Source of the DNA: an uncultured Klebsiella sp.
Lineage (GTDB): Bacteria > Pseudomonadota > Gammaproteobacteria > Enterobacterales > Enterobacteriaceae
DNA length: 13,271 nt
Assembly: GCA_902490055.1 (NCBI GenBank)
Contig: CABUCP010000036.1
Span: 1-13,271, forward strand
Reading direction: 5' to 3'
Shown piece by piece: positions 1 to 7,769 of this stretch. Position numbers and translations under genes: made by a program. Below the pieces are notes generated by a model that was given only the letters and a program-made list of their open reading frames with translations, made no database searches and had not been told where the DNA came from. Within the stretch, counting starts at the first letter, position 1. Every line of letters begins with the position of its first letter.

Positions 1-1
1 C

Positions 2-1564
2 ATTCCATTTAAGAGAACAATGTTAGCCAGTATGCTGACATTAGCCTCCGGCGCGGTGACCGTTGCTCACGCTGCCGACGCCGCAGCGCCGAAGCAGGAT
101 GCTAAAAAACCTAACATCGTGGTTATCTTTGGCGATGATATCGGCTACCTGAACCTCAGCACCTACAACCAGGGCCTGATGGGCTATCAGACGCCAAACA
201 TCGACAGCATCGCCGCCCAGGGCGCGAAGTTTACCTCCTACTACGCCGAGCAGAGCTCCACCGCCGGTCGTTCCGCGTTTATTACCGGCCAGATGCCGTT
301 CCGTACCGGGATGAGTAAAGTCGGTATGCCGGGGGCGCCACAGGGTCTGCAGAAAGAAGATCCGACCATCGCCAACGTCCTCAAGCAGCTGGGTTACGCG
401 ACCGGCCAGTTCGGTAAAAACCACCTGGGCGACCGCGATGAATTCCTGCCGACCGCGCACGGTTTCGATGAATTCCTCGGCAACCTGTATCACCTGAATG
501 CCGAAGAAGAGCCGGAAAACCCGGATTACCCGAAAGATCCGAACTTCCGTAAACAGTTTGGCCCGCGCGGCGTGATCAAAAGCACCGCTGACGGAAAAAT
601 CGAAGATACCGGTCCGCTGACCGTGAAGCGTATGGGCACCGTGGATGAAGAAACCCTGGCCGCCAACAACGACTTTATGGCGCGCCAGGTGAAAGCCGGT
701 AAGCCGTTCTTTACCTGGTACAACACCACCCGCATGCACAACAAAACCCACCTCAAAGACGACAGCGTCGGCGTGACCGGGTTGGGAACCTATGCCGATG
801 GCATGGTTGAGCACGATAAAATCGTCGGTCAGGTGCTGCAGAAAATTAAAGATCTCGGCATCGAAGATAACACCATCGTTATCTACACCACCGATAACGG
901 CCCGATGACCGCTACCTGGCCAGATGCTGGCGAAACCCCGTTCCGCGGTGAGAAAAACACCGGCTGGGAAGGCGGCTTCCGCGTACCGGCGATGATCAAA
1001 TGGCCGGGCCACATCAAACCGGGCACCGTGGTGAACGATATGTTCGCCAGCTACGACTGGTTCCCGACGCTGGTTGCCGCTGCCGGCGACAGCAACATCA
1101 AACAGGAAATGCTGAAAGGGTATAAAACGCCGTCCATCACCTACAAGGTTCACCTTGATGGCTATAACCAGCTCGACTTCCTGCAGGGTAAAGGGAAAGA
1201 CCAGCGTAACGAATTCTTCTACTGGAGCGATGACGGCGATCTGCTGGCGATGCGTCAGGGCCGCTGGAAGATCCACTTTATGATCCAGGAGCACACCGGC
1301 CTCGATCTGTGGCGCTATCCGTTCACCAAACTGCGTACTCCGCTGATCTTCGATCTGAAAGTCGATCCGCTGGAGAAAGGTTCCGACGGTATGGGTTACG
1401 ACACCTGGTTCTACGACCGCCTGTTCCTGCTGGGCGGCGCGCAGAAGTCGGCAAAAGATATGCTGGCGACGTTTAAAGAATTCCCGCCGCGTCAGAAGCC
1501 GGGCTCCTTCACCGTCTCCGATGTCAGCGCAATGCTCGATAAGAGCGCAAGTACCGGTAAGTAA
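2..1564 (+). CDS. Ser-type periplasmic sulfatase 1 (5' end outside the window)
   Basis: Type I sulfatase (alkaline phosphatase superfamily, Sulfatase domain), which hydrolyses organic sulfate esters; its substrate cannot be told. Residues are numbered from the Met at position 20. Visible: metal ligands in FGDDIG (D39, D40), active-site motif S80-T-A-G-R84 followed by the usual TG, GKNHLG (K133, H135) and TTDNG (D292, N293). Ser80 is the residue expected to become formylglycine, so this is a Ser-type enzyme needing an anSME, one of which is encoded next. The frame stays open to the left edge (I-P-F-K-R-T before Met). The Met at 20 would give a signal peptide without positive charges, whereas an upstream start supplies K-R before the hydrophobic stretch ending AHA/AD. 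The true start is therefore probably just outside the window. The remaining 514 residues are close to full length. The gene ends just before a hairpin terminator. The family call is firm; the start is not. Confidence 0.93.
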   Translation: MPFKRTMLASMLTLASGAVTVAHAADAAAPKQDAKKPNIVVIFGDDIGYLNLSTYNQGLMGYQTPNIDSIAAQGAKFTSYYAEQSSTAGRSAFITGQMPFRTGMSKVGMPGAPQGLQKEDPTIANVLKQLGYATGQFGKNHLGDRDEFLPTAHGFDEFLGNLYHLNAEEEPENPDYPKDPNFRKQFGPRGVIKSTADGKIEDTGPLTVKRMGTVDEETLAANNDFMARQVKAGKPFFTWYNTTRMHNKTHLKDDSVGVTGLGTYADGMVEHDKIVGQVLQKIKDLGIEDNTIVIYTTDNGPMTATWPDAGETPFRGEKNTGWEGGFRVPAMIKWPGHIKPGTVVNDMFASYDWFPTLVAAAGDSNIKQEMLKGYKTPSITYKVHLDGYNQLDFLQGKGKDQRNEFFYWSDDGDLLAMRQGRWKIHFMIQEHTGLDLWRYPFTKLRTPLIFDLKVDPLEKGSDGMGYDTWFYDRLFLLGGAQKSAKDMLATFKEFPPRQKPGSFTVSDVSAMLDKSASTGK

Positions 1565-1578
1565 CGGTAGTCATCTCC

Positions 1579-1603
1579 CAGGGCGGTTCGCCGCCCTGTT
1601 TTT
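1579..1603 (+). terminator. Rho-independent terminator after sulfatase 1
   Basis: A perfect 8-bp stem, CAGGGCGG and CCGCCCTG, encloses a TTCG tetraloop and is followed directly by five T. It lies 15 bases after the sulfatase stop and about 40 bases before the anSME-1 start. No clear sigma-70 promoter is visible between hairpin and maturase, so it may act as a partial terminator that lowers maturase expression relative to the sulfatase. Confidence 0.85.
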
Positions 1604-1645
1604 CTCCTCGCTTTACCCTCGACCTGACTAATCCGGGAGTTATTT

Positions 1646-2941
1646 ATGAAACACAGCACCACCGTGCCTGTTAACGCATTACCTTCGGCAGAAAAGTACG
1701 CGGGTAACGGCCCTGCTTACCAACGTCGCTTTCATGTGATGGCGAAACCCACCGGCTCCGCCTGTAATCTCGATTGCAGCTACTGCTTCTACCTGCACAA
1801 AGAACACTTACTCCAGCAGGAAAAGCGCTGCTACATGAGCGATGAAACGCTGGAAAACTTTATCCGCCAGTACATCGACGGACAGGATGGCGAACAGGTG
1901 GTCTTCTCCTGGCAGGGCGGCGAACCGACCCTGATGGGACTGGAGTTTTTCCACAAAGTGGTGAAATTCCAGCAGCAATATCAAAAGCCCGGCCAGCGAA
2001 TCGAAAACGATCTGCAAACCAACGGCATCCTGATTAACGATACCTGGGCTGAATTCCTCAAAGCGAATCATTTCCTCGTTGGCTTGTCGATTGACGGCCC
2101 GCGAGAGTTACACGACCGTTATCGCATTACCCGTAGCGGCAAACCAACGTTTGATAAAGTGATGGCCGGCGTCGACGCCCTGAAACGCCACGGCGTACCA
2201 TTCAATGCGCTGGTCACCGTCAACCGTACCAACGCCCGTTTCCCATTAGAGGTTTACCGCTTTGTTACCCGCGAACTGGGGGCAACCTATGTACAGTTTA
2301 ACCCCTGCGTCGAACCGGTGGACTTTACCCAAACCGCGCCTCATTTCTGGCGTGACGACTCCATCCCTACCGTCGGCAGTCGCCGCGCGCGTCCCGGCGA
2401 TTTAGACGCCATCGTCACCGACTGGTCAGTTGACCCGGATGATTGGGGACGCTTCCTGATCGCAACCTTCGAAGAGTGGGTGAACAACGATCTGGGCCGC
2501 GTCCAGGTCAATCTCTTCGAAACCGCCGTCGCCCAGATGATGGGCATGCCGGCGCAAATTTGCACCACCGCGGAATTTTGCGGCAAAGGGCTCGCGGTTG
2601 AGAAAAATGGCGACGTTTTCTCCTGCGACCACTACGTCTACCCCGAATATCAAATCGGCAATATTGCCGATAACAGCCTGGCGCGGATGGCTTTCTCCGA
2701 ACGTCAGCAGGCTTTCGGTATGGGTAAATGCGACACGCTGCCGCAGCAGTGTAAGCAGTGCCCTTACCTGAAGCTTTGCCACGGCGAGTGCCCGAAAAAC
2801 CGTCTGGTGCTTACCGCCGACGGCGAGGCCGGGCTGAACTATCTCTGCCCGGGCATTAAAGCTTTTTTCAACTATGCCGAGCCGATTCTGGCGGGCATCG
2901 TCACGCTGGTGAAACGCGATTTTACAGGAGTTAGCCGATGA
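1646..2941 (+). CDS. Anaerobic sulfatase-maturing enzyme 1 (radical SAM/SPASM, AslB/AtsB-like)
   Basis: Radical SAM enzyme of the anSME family (E. coli AslB, Klebsiella AtsB), which oxidises the active-site Ser or Cys of a sulfatase to C-alpha-formylglycine in the cytosol. The CxxxCxxC motif for the SAM [4Fe-4S] cluster is C40, C44, C47, and GGEP (91-94) follows. The C-terminal SPASM region holds the cysteines for two auxiliary clusters: C306, C312, C327 and C382, and C369, C372, C378 and C401. Asp328 directly after C327 matches the proposed catalytic base of characterised anSMEs. The 431-residue length is near the family's usual 370-440. GGGAG lies 6 bases before the ATG. The gene sits behind a Ser-type sulfatase, its likely substrate. 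The stop overlaps the next start as ATGA, coupling it to the MoxR/Bat genes, which is unusual. A close paralogue lies at 10162-11424 on the other strand. Confidence 0.95.
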   Translation: MKHSTTVPVNALPSAEKYAGNGPAYQRRFHVMAKPTGSACNLDCSYCFYLHKEHLLQQEKRCYMSDETLENFIRQYIDGQDGEQVVFSWQGGEPTLMGLEFFHKVVKFQQQYQKPGQRIENDLQTNGILINDTWAEFLKANHFLVGLSIDGPRELHDRYRITRSGKPTFDKVMAGVDALKRHGVPFNALVTVNRTNARFPLEVYRFVTRELGATYVQFNPCVEPVDFTQTAPHFWRDDSIPTVGSRRARPGDLDAIVTDWSVDPDDWGRFLIATFEEWVNNDLGRVQVNLFETAVAQMMGMPAQICTTAEFCGKGLAVEKNGDVFSCDHYVYPEYQIGNIADNSLARMAFSERQQAFGMGKCDTLPQQCKQCPYLKLCHGECPKNRLVLTADGEAGLNYLCPGIKAFFNYAEPILAGIVTLVKRDFTGVSR

Positions 2942-3936
2942 ATCTTCGCGATAAAATGCTACAGCTGGAGCAGCGCATGAACGCGCAGGTGCTCGGCCAG
3001 GAAAACGTCGTGCGAATGCTGATCATCGCACTGCTCTGTGATGGCCATATCCTGCTCGAAGGGCTGCCGGGGTTGGCGAAAACCCGCGCCGTCCGCGAGC
3101 TGGCGCGGCATATCGTCGGCGAATTCCGCCGCATCCAGTTCACCCCGGATCTGCTGCCATCAGATATCACCGGCAGCGAGATTTATCAGCAAAATGCCAG
3201 CCGCGAAGAAGAGCAGTTTCGTTTTCGCCCGGGGCCGGTATTCGGCAACGTGATTCTGGCGGACGAAATCAACCGCGCCTCGGCCCGCGTACAGTCGGCG
3301 CTGCTGGAAGCAATGGAAGAACGCCACGTCACCGTGGCGGGCAAAAGCTGGCCGCTGCCGGGCGTATTTATGGTGCTGGCGACGCAGAACCCCGTCGACC
3401 AGGAAGGAACCTGGCCGCTGCCGGAAGCCCAGCTTGACCGCTTCCTGATGAAGGTGCAGGTCGATTACCCATCGAAAGAACATGAGCAGCAGGTGATGCA
3501 GTTGGTTCGCGCCGAGCAGCAGGCGAAATACGGCGCAGCGGCAACCACCACGCCCGCGCCAGAGGCGGAATCGCTGCTATTCAGCCAACAAGAGATCGCC
3601 TCCTGCTGGCAGGAGATAACCGCGATCCACGTCGCGCCGATTATCGAAACCTGGATCGTCGAACTGGTCAACGCCACCCGCCAGCCGCAGCACATCAGCG
3701 AGCAATTAGCCAGCTATCTGGCCTTCGGCCTGAGCCCGCGCGGCACCTTAGCGCTGGAGCGCTGCGCCCGCGCGCAGGCCTGGCTCGCAGGCCGCGACGC
3801 GGTTCGCCCGGAAGATGTGCGCTTTATCGCACCGGCGGTGATGCGCCACCGGCTGATGCTGAGCTATCAGGCCAGCGCCGATGGCTGCAGCGCCGACGAT
3901 GTCATCGCCATGCTGCTCAACGCCGTGGTGATCTGA
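2938..3936 (+). CDS. MoxR-family AAA+ ATPase
   Basis: Cytosolic MoxR-type AAA+ ATPase, thought to drive chaperone-like remodelling together with VWA-domain partners. Walker A is GLPGLAKT (42-49), Walker B ILADEINRA (106-114, D109/E110), sensor 1 is in ATQNP (N151), an arginine-finger-type DRF is at 167-169, and GLSPRG near residue 265 is the sensor 2 region. Length (332) is normal for the family. AGGAG sits 7 bases before the ATG, which overlaps the anSME-1 stop by 4 bases; the gene's own stop overlaps the DUF58 start by one base (TGATG). It is the first gene of a complete moxR-DUF58-DUF4381-VWA-VWA/TPR-BatD set. The family is certain; the client protein is unknown. Confidence 0.95.
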   Translation: MNLRDKMLQLEQRMNAQVLGQENVVRMLIIALLCDGHILLEGLPGLAKTRAVRELARHIVGEFRRIQFTPDLLPSDITGSEIYQQNASREEEQFRFRPGPVFGNVILADEINRASARVQSALLEAMEERHVTVAGKSWPLPGVFMVLATQNPVDQEGTWPLPEAQLDRFLMKVQVDYPSKEHEQQVMQLVRAEQQAKYGAAATTTPAPEAESLLFSQQEIASCWQEITAIHVAPIIETWIVELVNATRQPQHISEQLASYLAFGLSPRGTLALERCARAQAWLAGRDAVRPEDVRFIAPAVMRHRLMLSYQASADGCSADDVIAMLLNAVVI

Positions 3937-4838
3937 TGATCGAGCTCTGCGTTGACCGCCAAATGCTGCTCGACCTCGCGCCGCAGGCGCGGCTCATCGC
4001 CAACCCGCCGGGGCAGATCCCGCCGGGGGCATTATCCGGCGAGCGCGCCTCCCGCCAACAGGGACGGGGGCTTAATTTTGATAGCCTGCGCCGCTACCAG
4101 CCGGGCGACGACGTGCGAATGATCGACTGGCAGGCGACGGCGCGCCTACGTACGCCGTGGGTACGCCAGTACAATGAAGAGCGTGAACGCCCGATCTTTT
4201 TGCTGGTCGACCAACGATTAGACATGCATTTCGCCACCCGTGGGCAAACCAAGGCCAGCGCCGCGGCCAAAACCGCCGCGCTGCTGGCCTGGCGCAGCCA
4301 TCACGATGGCGATCGCCTCGGTAGCCTGGTGTTTAACGATACGACGTTGACGCTACACCCGTGCCGCGCCCCGCGTAGCACGCTGCCCGCGCTGCTGGAT
4401 ACTCTGACGCATTATAATCAGCGTCTGGCGCAGCAATATCCTCACGAGCCTGAGCGCGCGCAGACGCTGGCACAGGCGTTACAGCGCGCCGCCAGCGCGA
4501 TTCCGCGCGGCGCCTGGGTCGCTATCTTGAGCGATTTTCATGACCTCGATGCATCAGCGCAGGCGCTGCTGGCGCATCTGCGTCGGCGCTGCGAGGTTAG
4601 CGCATTTGTGCTGTTCGACGACCTCCATCTTCGCCTGCCGCGTTCCGGCACGCTGGCCGCCTGCTACGGCGGACGCAGCGCCAGCGTCACCCTCACCTCC
4701 GCGCTCAGCGCCGATATTCGTCAACACATCATCGGCCGGCTCGCGCGTCAGCAGCGGCAACTCAACCAGTTGGGTATTCGGGTAAATCATCTGACGGTGA
4801 CTCAGGACCTGCTGCGCCAGTTACAAAAAGGGCTTTAA
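3936..4838 (+). CDS. DUF58 domain protein (MoxR partner)
   Basis: Protein of the DUF58 family, almost always encoded beside moxR. The family signature is clear at 48-70: FDSLRRYQPGDDVRMIDW followed by QATAR. After it, a VWA-like fold appears to begin at FLLVDQRLDM (88-97), where the canonical D-x-S-x-S metal site reads D92-Q-R-L-D96, so the MIDAS is not canonical. A second buried strand, AILSDF, lies further on. The 300 residues show no signal peptide and no strong membrane segment, so the protein is probably cytosolic, perhaps a MoxR adaptor at the membrane. The start codon overlaps the moxR stop by one base and has only a weak ribosome site, which suggests translational coupling. Its stop directly abuts the next ATG. 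Biochemical function is unknown. Confidence 0.9.
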   Translation: MIELCVDRQMLLDLAPQARLIANPPGQIPPGALSGERASRQQGRGLNFDSLRRYQPGDDVRMIDWQATARLRTPWVRQYNEERERPIFLLVDQRLDMHFATRGQTKASAAAKTAALLAWRSHHDGDRLGSLVFNDTTLTLHPCRAPRSTLPALLDTLTHYNQRLAQQYPHEPERAQTLAQALQRAASAIPRGAWVAILSDFHDLDASAQALLAHLRRRCEVSAFVLFDDLHLRLPRSGTLAACYGGRSASVTLTSALSADIRQHIIGRLARQQRQLNQLGIRVNHLTVTQDLLRQLQKGL

Positions 4839-5279
4839 ATGTTTGAGAAAGGCTATGCGGTGCCGGAGCTACTAACGCCCGCGCCGCCCCCCTCCCCCAG
4901 CTGGTTTCCGCTACCGATCGGCTGGCTGATTCTACTCGCGATTGTCGTGGGCCTGACGGCGCTGTTCCTGCTTATCCACTATGCCCGCTGGCGGCGCAAC
5001 CGCTGGCGGCGTGAAGCGCTGCTGGCGCTCAAGCACCCGCATTCCGTCGATAGCTGGATGCAGCTGATTAAACGCGTGCAACTGGTCCACCAGCCGCGTC
5101 AGACCGTTAGCCAAACGCTGGCGCCGGAAGCCGTGCTGGCGTCATTGACGCTGGATGCTGACCTGCGCGACCAGCTCATCGCCCGCTACTGCCGGGCCGA
5201 CAACGCCCTGAGCGACCAGCAGACGGCGCGGCTTCGCGACCAGCTGGCGCAGTGGCTAAAGGAGCTTCCACATGTCTGA
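4839..5279 (+). CDS. DUF4381 small membrane protein of the MoxR/Bat operon
   Basis: A 146-residue protein with a proline-rich N-terminus (residues 14-26), one strong transmembrane helix (about 27-48, rich in L, I, V) and then a very basic stretch RWRRNRWRR (50-58) that should anchor the C-terminal part in the cytosol by the positive-inside rule. This architecture and position match DUF4381 proteins of moxR-bat operons. Its role is unknown; a membrane tether between MoxR/DUF58 and the VWA proteins is an inference. AAGGG lies 6 bases before the ATG, which follows the DUF58 stop with no gap. The reading frame overlaps the next gene by 8 bases. Confidence 0.85.
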   Translation: MFEKGYAVPELLTPAPPPSPSWFPLPIGWLILLAIVVGLTALFLLIHYARWRRNRWRREALLALKHPHSVDSWMQLIKRVQLVHQPRQTVSQTLAPEAVLASLTLDADLRDQLIARYCRADNALSDQQTARLRDQLAQWLKELPHV

Positions 5280-6249
5280 ATGGCTCACCCACATTGATTT
5301 CGCCTGGCCGTGGGCCGCGCTACTGCTTGCGCTGCCGCTGGCCACTCGTTTTCTCCCGCAACCGGCAAAATCCACCGACGAGCGCGTGCGGGTTCCGTTT
5401 TTACCCTCGCTGATTGACACGCTACATCTCGATTCTCGGCCGAAACGCGGTAGCGGGAGCAGCACCATGCTGTTCTGGCTTATCTGGTCGCTGCTGGTCT
5501 GCGCGCTGGCGCGCCCGGAATACCTGACGCCGCCGCAGTACATCAGCAGGCCGATGCGCGACATCGTGCTGATCCTCGATGTCTCCGGGTCGATGGCGAA
5601 AAATGACGTCCAGGGCGGCGATACGCGCCTGCAGGCGGTACAGCAATCGGTGCGCAAGTTTGTCGCCGCCCGCCAATCCGACCGTATCGGGATGGTGATT
5701 TTCGCCAGCAAAGCCTGGCCGTTTGCCCCGATGAGCGAAGATAAACAGGCGCTGCAAACGCGCATCAATCAGCTGGCGCCGGGCATGATTGGCCAGCAAA
5801 CCGCTATCGGCGATGCGCTGGGCGTGGCGGTGAAGGTGCTGGATAACGGCCCCGATAAGCAGGCTGATAAGCTGGCGATTTTACTCACCGACGGTAACGA
5901 TACCGCTTCACAGCTGTCGCCTGAACTGGCGGCAAAGCTCGCCGCCGACCACCATGTGCGGGTACATACCATCGCCTTCGGCGACCTCAACGACACCAGC
6001 AAAGACAAAGTGGATTTACCGCTGCTGCAACGCATCGCGAAAACCACCGGCGGCCAGAGCTGGACCGCCGCGCATTCCGGCAGCGCGCTGGATAGCGTCT
6101 GGCAACAAATCGACGCCCTTACGCCAGCGCAGGTCAAAAGCCTCGGCTGGTCGTGGCATCAGGCGCTCTATCCGTGGCCGCTCGCCGCCGCGCTGCTGCT
6201 GTTACTGCTGGCCGCCTGCGGCCGTTTCCTCAGGGAGAAAATGGCATGA
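5272..6249 (+). CDS. BatA-type VWA-domain membrane protein
   Basis: Inner-membrane protein with a von Willebrand factor A domain, of the BatA/aerotolerance type. Hydrophobic segments are at about 12-28 and 66-80, the VWA domain runs from about 96 to 285, and a last transmembrane helix is at 300-317. The metal-ion-dependent adhesion site is complete: D103-V-S105-G-S107 in ILDVSGSM, T177 in QQTAIGDAL, and D207 in LLTDGND. It should therefore bind a divalent metal and a ligand. The length, 325, is typical. AAAGGAG sits 7 bases before the ATG. The start overlaps the DUF4381 gene by 8 bases and the stop overlaps the next start as ATGA. In other bacteria Bat proteins are linked to oxidative-stress tolerance and envelope integrity; the role here is unproven. 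Confidence 0.93.
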   Translation: MSEWLTHIDFAWPWAALLLALPLATRFLPQPAKSTDERVRVPFLPSLIDTLHLDSRPKRGSGSSTMLFWLIWSLLVCALARPEYLTPPQYISRPMRDIVLILDVSGSMAKNDVQGGDTRLQAVQQSVRKFVAARQSDRIGMVIFASKAWPFAPMSEDKQALQTRINQLAPGMIGQQTAIGDALGVAVKVLDNGPDKQADKLAILLTDGNDTASQLSPELAAKLAADHHVRVHTIAFGDLNDTSKDKVDLPLLQRIAKTTGGQSWTAAHSGSALDSVWQQIDALTPAQVKSLGWSWHQALYPWPLAAALLLLLLAACGRFLREKMA

Positions 6250-7769
6250 GCGATTTGCACTTCCTCTATCCGTGGCGCTTAACCGCGCTACTGCTGTGCG
6301 CGCTGTTGGCCTGGCTGCCGAACCTCGGCGGTTCCGCCTGGCCAACGCTAATGGATAAACCTTTCCGCGCGCTGATTATTCAGCGCCGTCGCCGGCTAAC
6401 CCGGCTGTTGCCGTGGCTACTGGCGCTCGGCGTCGTCGCGCTGGCGGGCCCAAGCTGGCAGCGAGAACTCCCGGCGGCGCTGACGCCGCAAAGCAACGTG
6501 ATGGTGATCCTGCAGCAGGATCTGGCAATGTACGCTCAGGACCTGCCGCCCTCGCGCCATCAGCGCATGCAGCATAAAATCGCCGGGCTGATGCAGCAGC
6601 AGCCCGGCGCGCATTTCGGCCTGGTGGTGTACAGTAGCCAGGCCTTTCTCACCACGCCGCTAACCCAGGATCCGCAGTTTTATCGGCTGTTCCTTGACGC
6701 CCAGTCGCCCTCCCTGCTGCCGGAAGGTAACGGTTCCGCCCTGCCGCAGGCGGTCGCGCTGGCGTTAAAAAATCTCCCGGCCGCCAAAGACAAGCCGCGT
6801 AGCCTGATCCTCATTGCCGATACCCTGTCGCCTGCCGATGTCGCCTGGCTGAAAGGACAGCATCTGCCGCTGCAGATTTGGCTGCCCGGAACCGCGGCGG
6901 GCGGCACGCTACCGGATAAATACGCCAGTCTCGGTATCGATACCCGGCTGAACGTCGATCGTTTCCGCCAGCTGCGCGACGCCGGGATCCCGGTAACGCT
7001 GGTCAGCGATGATGGCGACGATCTGTCGATCATCGCCAGCCACATTCAACAATCGGTGACTCAGCAAAATAACGCCCGCCAGGATCTGCGCTGGAAAAAC
7101 AGCGGCTATCTACTGATCGTGCCGATGCTGTTCCTGCTGCTGTTCTGGCGACGCCAGCTACTGATGGTCGCGCTGGTACTCCCTACGCTGTTGTGGTCGC
7201 CGCATAGCGATGCCGCCTGGCTCGATGCCTGGGTTCGCCCGGATATCCAGGGACAGCACGCCTTTGACCGGGGCGACTACGCTGCTGCCGCCGGGCACTT
7301 TCACGATCCGCTGCGGCAAGGTATCGCCTGGTATCGGGCCGGCAACTTTCCGGCCGCCGCCGGCGCCTTCCGCGCCGCGCCGCCAACCGCGGAAACTTTA
7401 CTGTGGTTAGGTAACAGCTACGCTCAGCAAAAACAGTGGCAACAGGCGCTCGACAGCTACGACCGCGCGCTCTATCTGCATCCTGAGTGGCCGATGGCGC
7501 TGCAAAACCGCGACAAAATCGCACAGATCGTGATGCGCATTCGTCAGCAAGAACGCGAACGCCAGCAGGCGCAGGGCGATGCGATGGATGACGGCCCGGA
7601 TAAACTGGTTCACGATCTGCAGAAAAACCAGGGTATCGATCAACAGCAAATCGGTGCTATCGCCGGGGAGAGTCCACAGGTTAATCAATGGTTTGAAGCA
7701 TTGGATATTTCGCCAACGGGGCTGCTGAAAAGCCTGTATCGCAACGGCCCAGGAGACGCTACGCCATGA
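6246..7769 (+). CDS. BatB/BatC-like VWA-TPR membrane protein with degenerate MIDAS
   Basis: A 507-residue protein joining a BatB-like VWA half to a BatC-like TPR half. Hydrophobic segments are at about 9-24 and 52-68, the VWA-like domain spans about 84-270, a transmembrane pair lies at 287-318, and TPR-like helices run from about 325 to 430 (for example LLWLGNSYAQQKQWQQALDS). The C-terminus is Gln-rich and charged. The VWA metal site is lost: ILQQDLAM (88-95) replaces ILDVSGSM, giving Q90, D92 and A94 instead of D, S, S, and the threonine is S164. I chose ATG 6246 rather than the GTG at 6153 because GGGAG lies 8 bases upstream, the ATGA overlap with BatA matches the other junctions, and the extra N-terminus is only BatA sequence read in another frame. 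It may act as a structural partner of BatA. Confidence 0.9.
   Translation: MSDLHFLYPWRLTALLLCALLAWLPNLGGSAWPTLMDKPFRALIIQRRRRLTRLLPWLLALGVVALAGPSWQRELPAALTPQSNVMVILQQDLAMYAQDLPPSRHQRMQHKIAGLMQQQPGAHFGLVVYSSQAFLTTPLTQDPQFYRLFLDAQSPSLLPEGNGSALPQAVALALKNLPAAKDKPRSLILIADTLSPADVAWLKGQHLPLQIWLPGTAAGGTLPDKYASLGIDTRLNVDRFRQLRDAGIPVTLVSDDGDDLSIIASHIQQSVTQQNNARQDLRWKNSGYLLIVPMLFLLLFWRRQLLMVALVLPTLLWSPHSDAAWLDAWVRPDIQGQHAFDRGDYAAAAGHFHDPLRQGIAWYRAGNFPAAAGAFRAAPPTAETLLWLGNSYAQQKQWQQALDSYDRALYLHPEWPMALQNRDKIAQIVMRIRQQERERQQAQGDAMDDGPDKLVHDLQKNQGIDQQQIGAIAGESPQVNQWFEALDISPTGLLKSLYRNGPGDATP

Noticed and set aside
41..1294. 417-codon open frame antisense to sulfatase 1
   Set aside because: It mirrors a gene with clear family motifs; long antisense frames are expected in GC-rich coding DNA, and the translation shows no recognisable domain.
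6153..6245. Longer N-terminus for the VWA-TPR protein starting at GTG 6153
   Set aside because: The 31 extra residues are BatA coding sequence read in another frame, and ATG 6246 has a good ribosome site and the ATGA overlap seen at other junctions.
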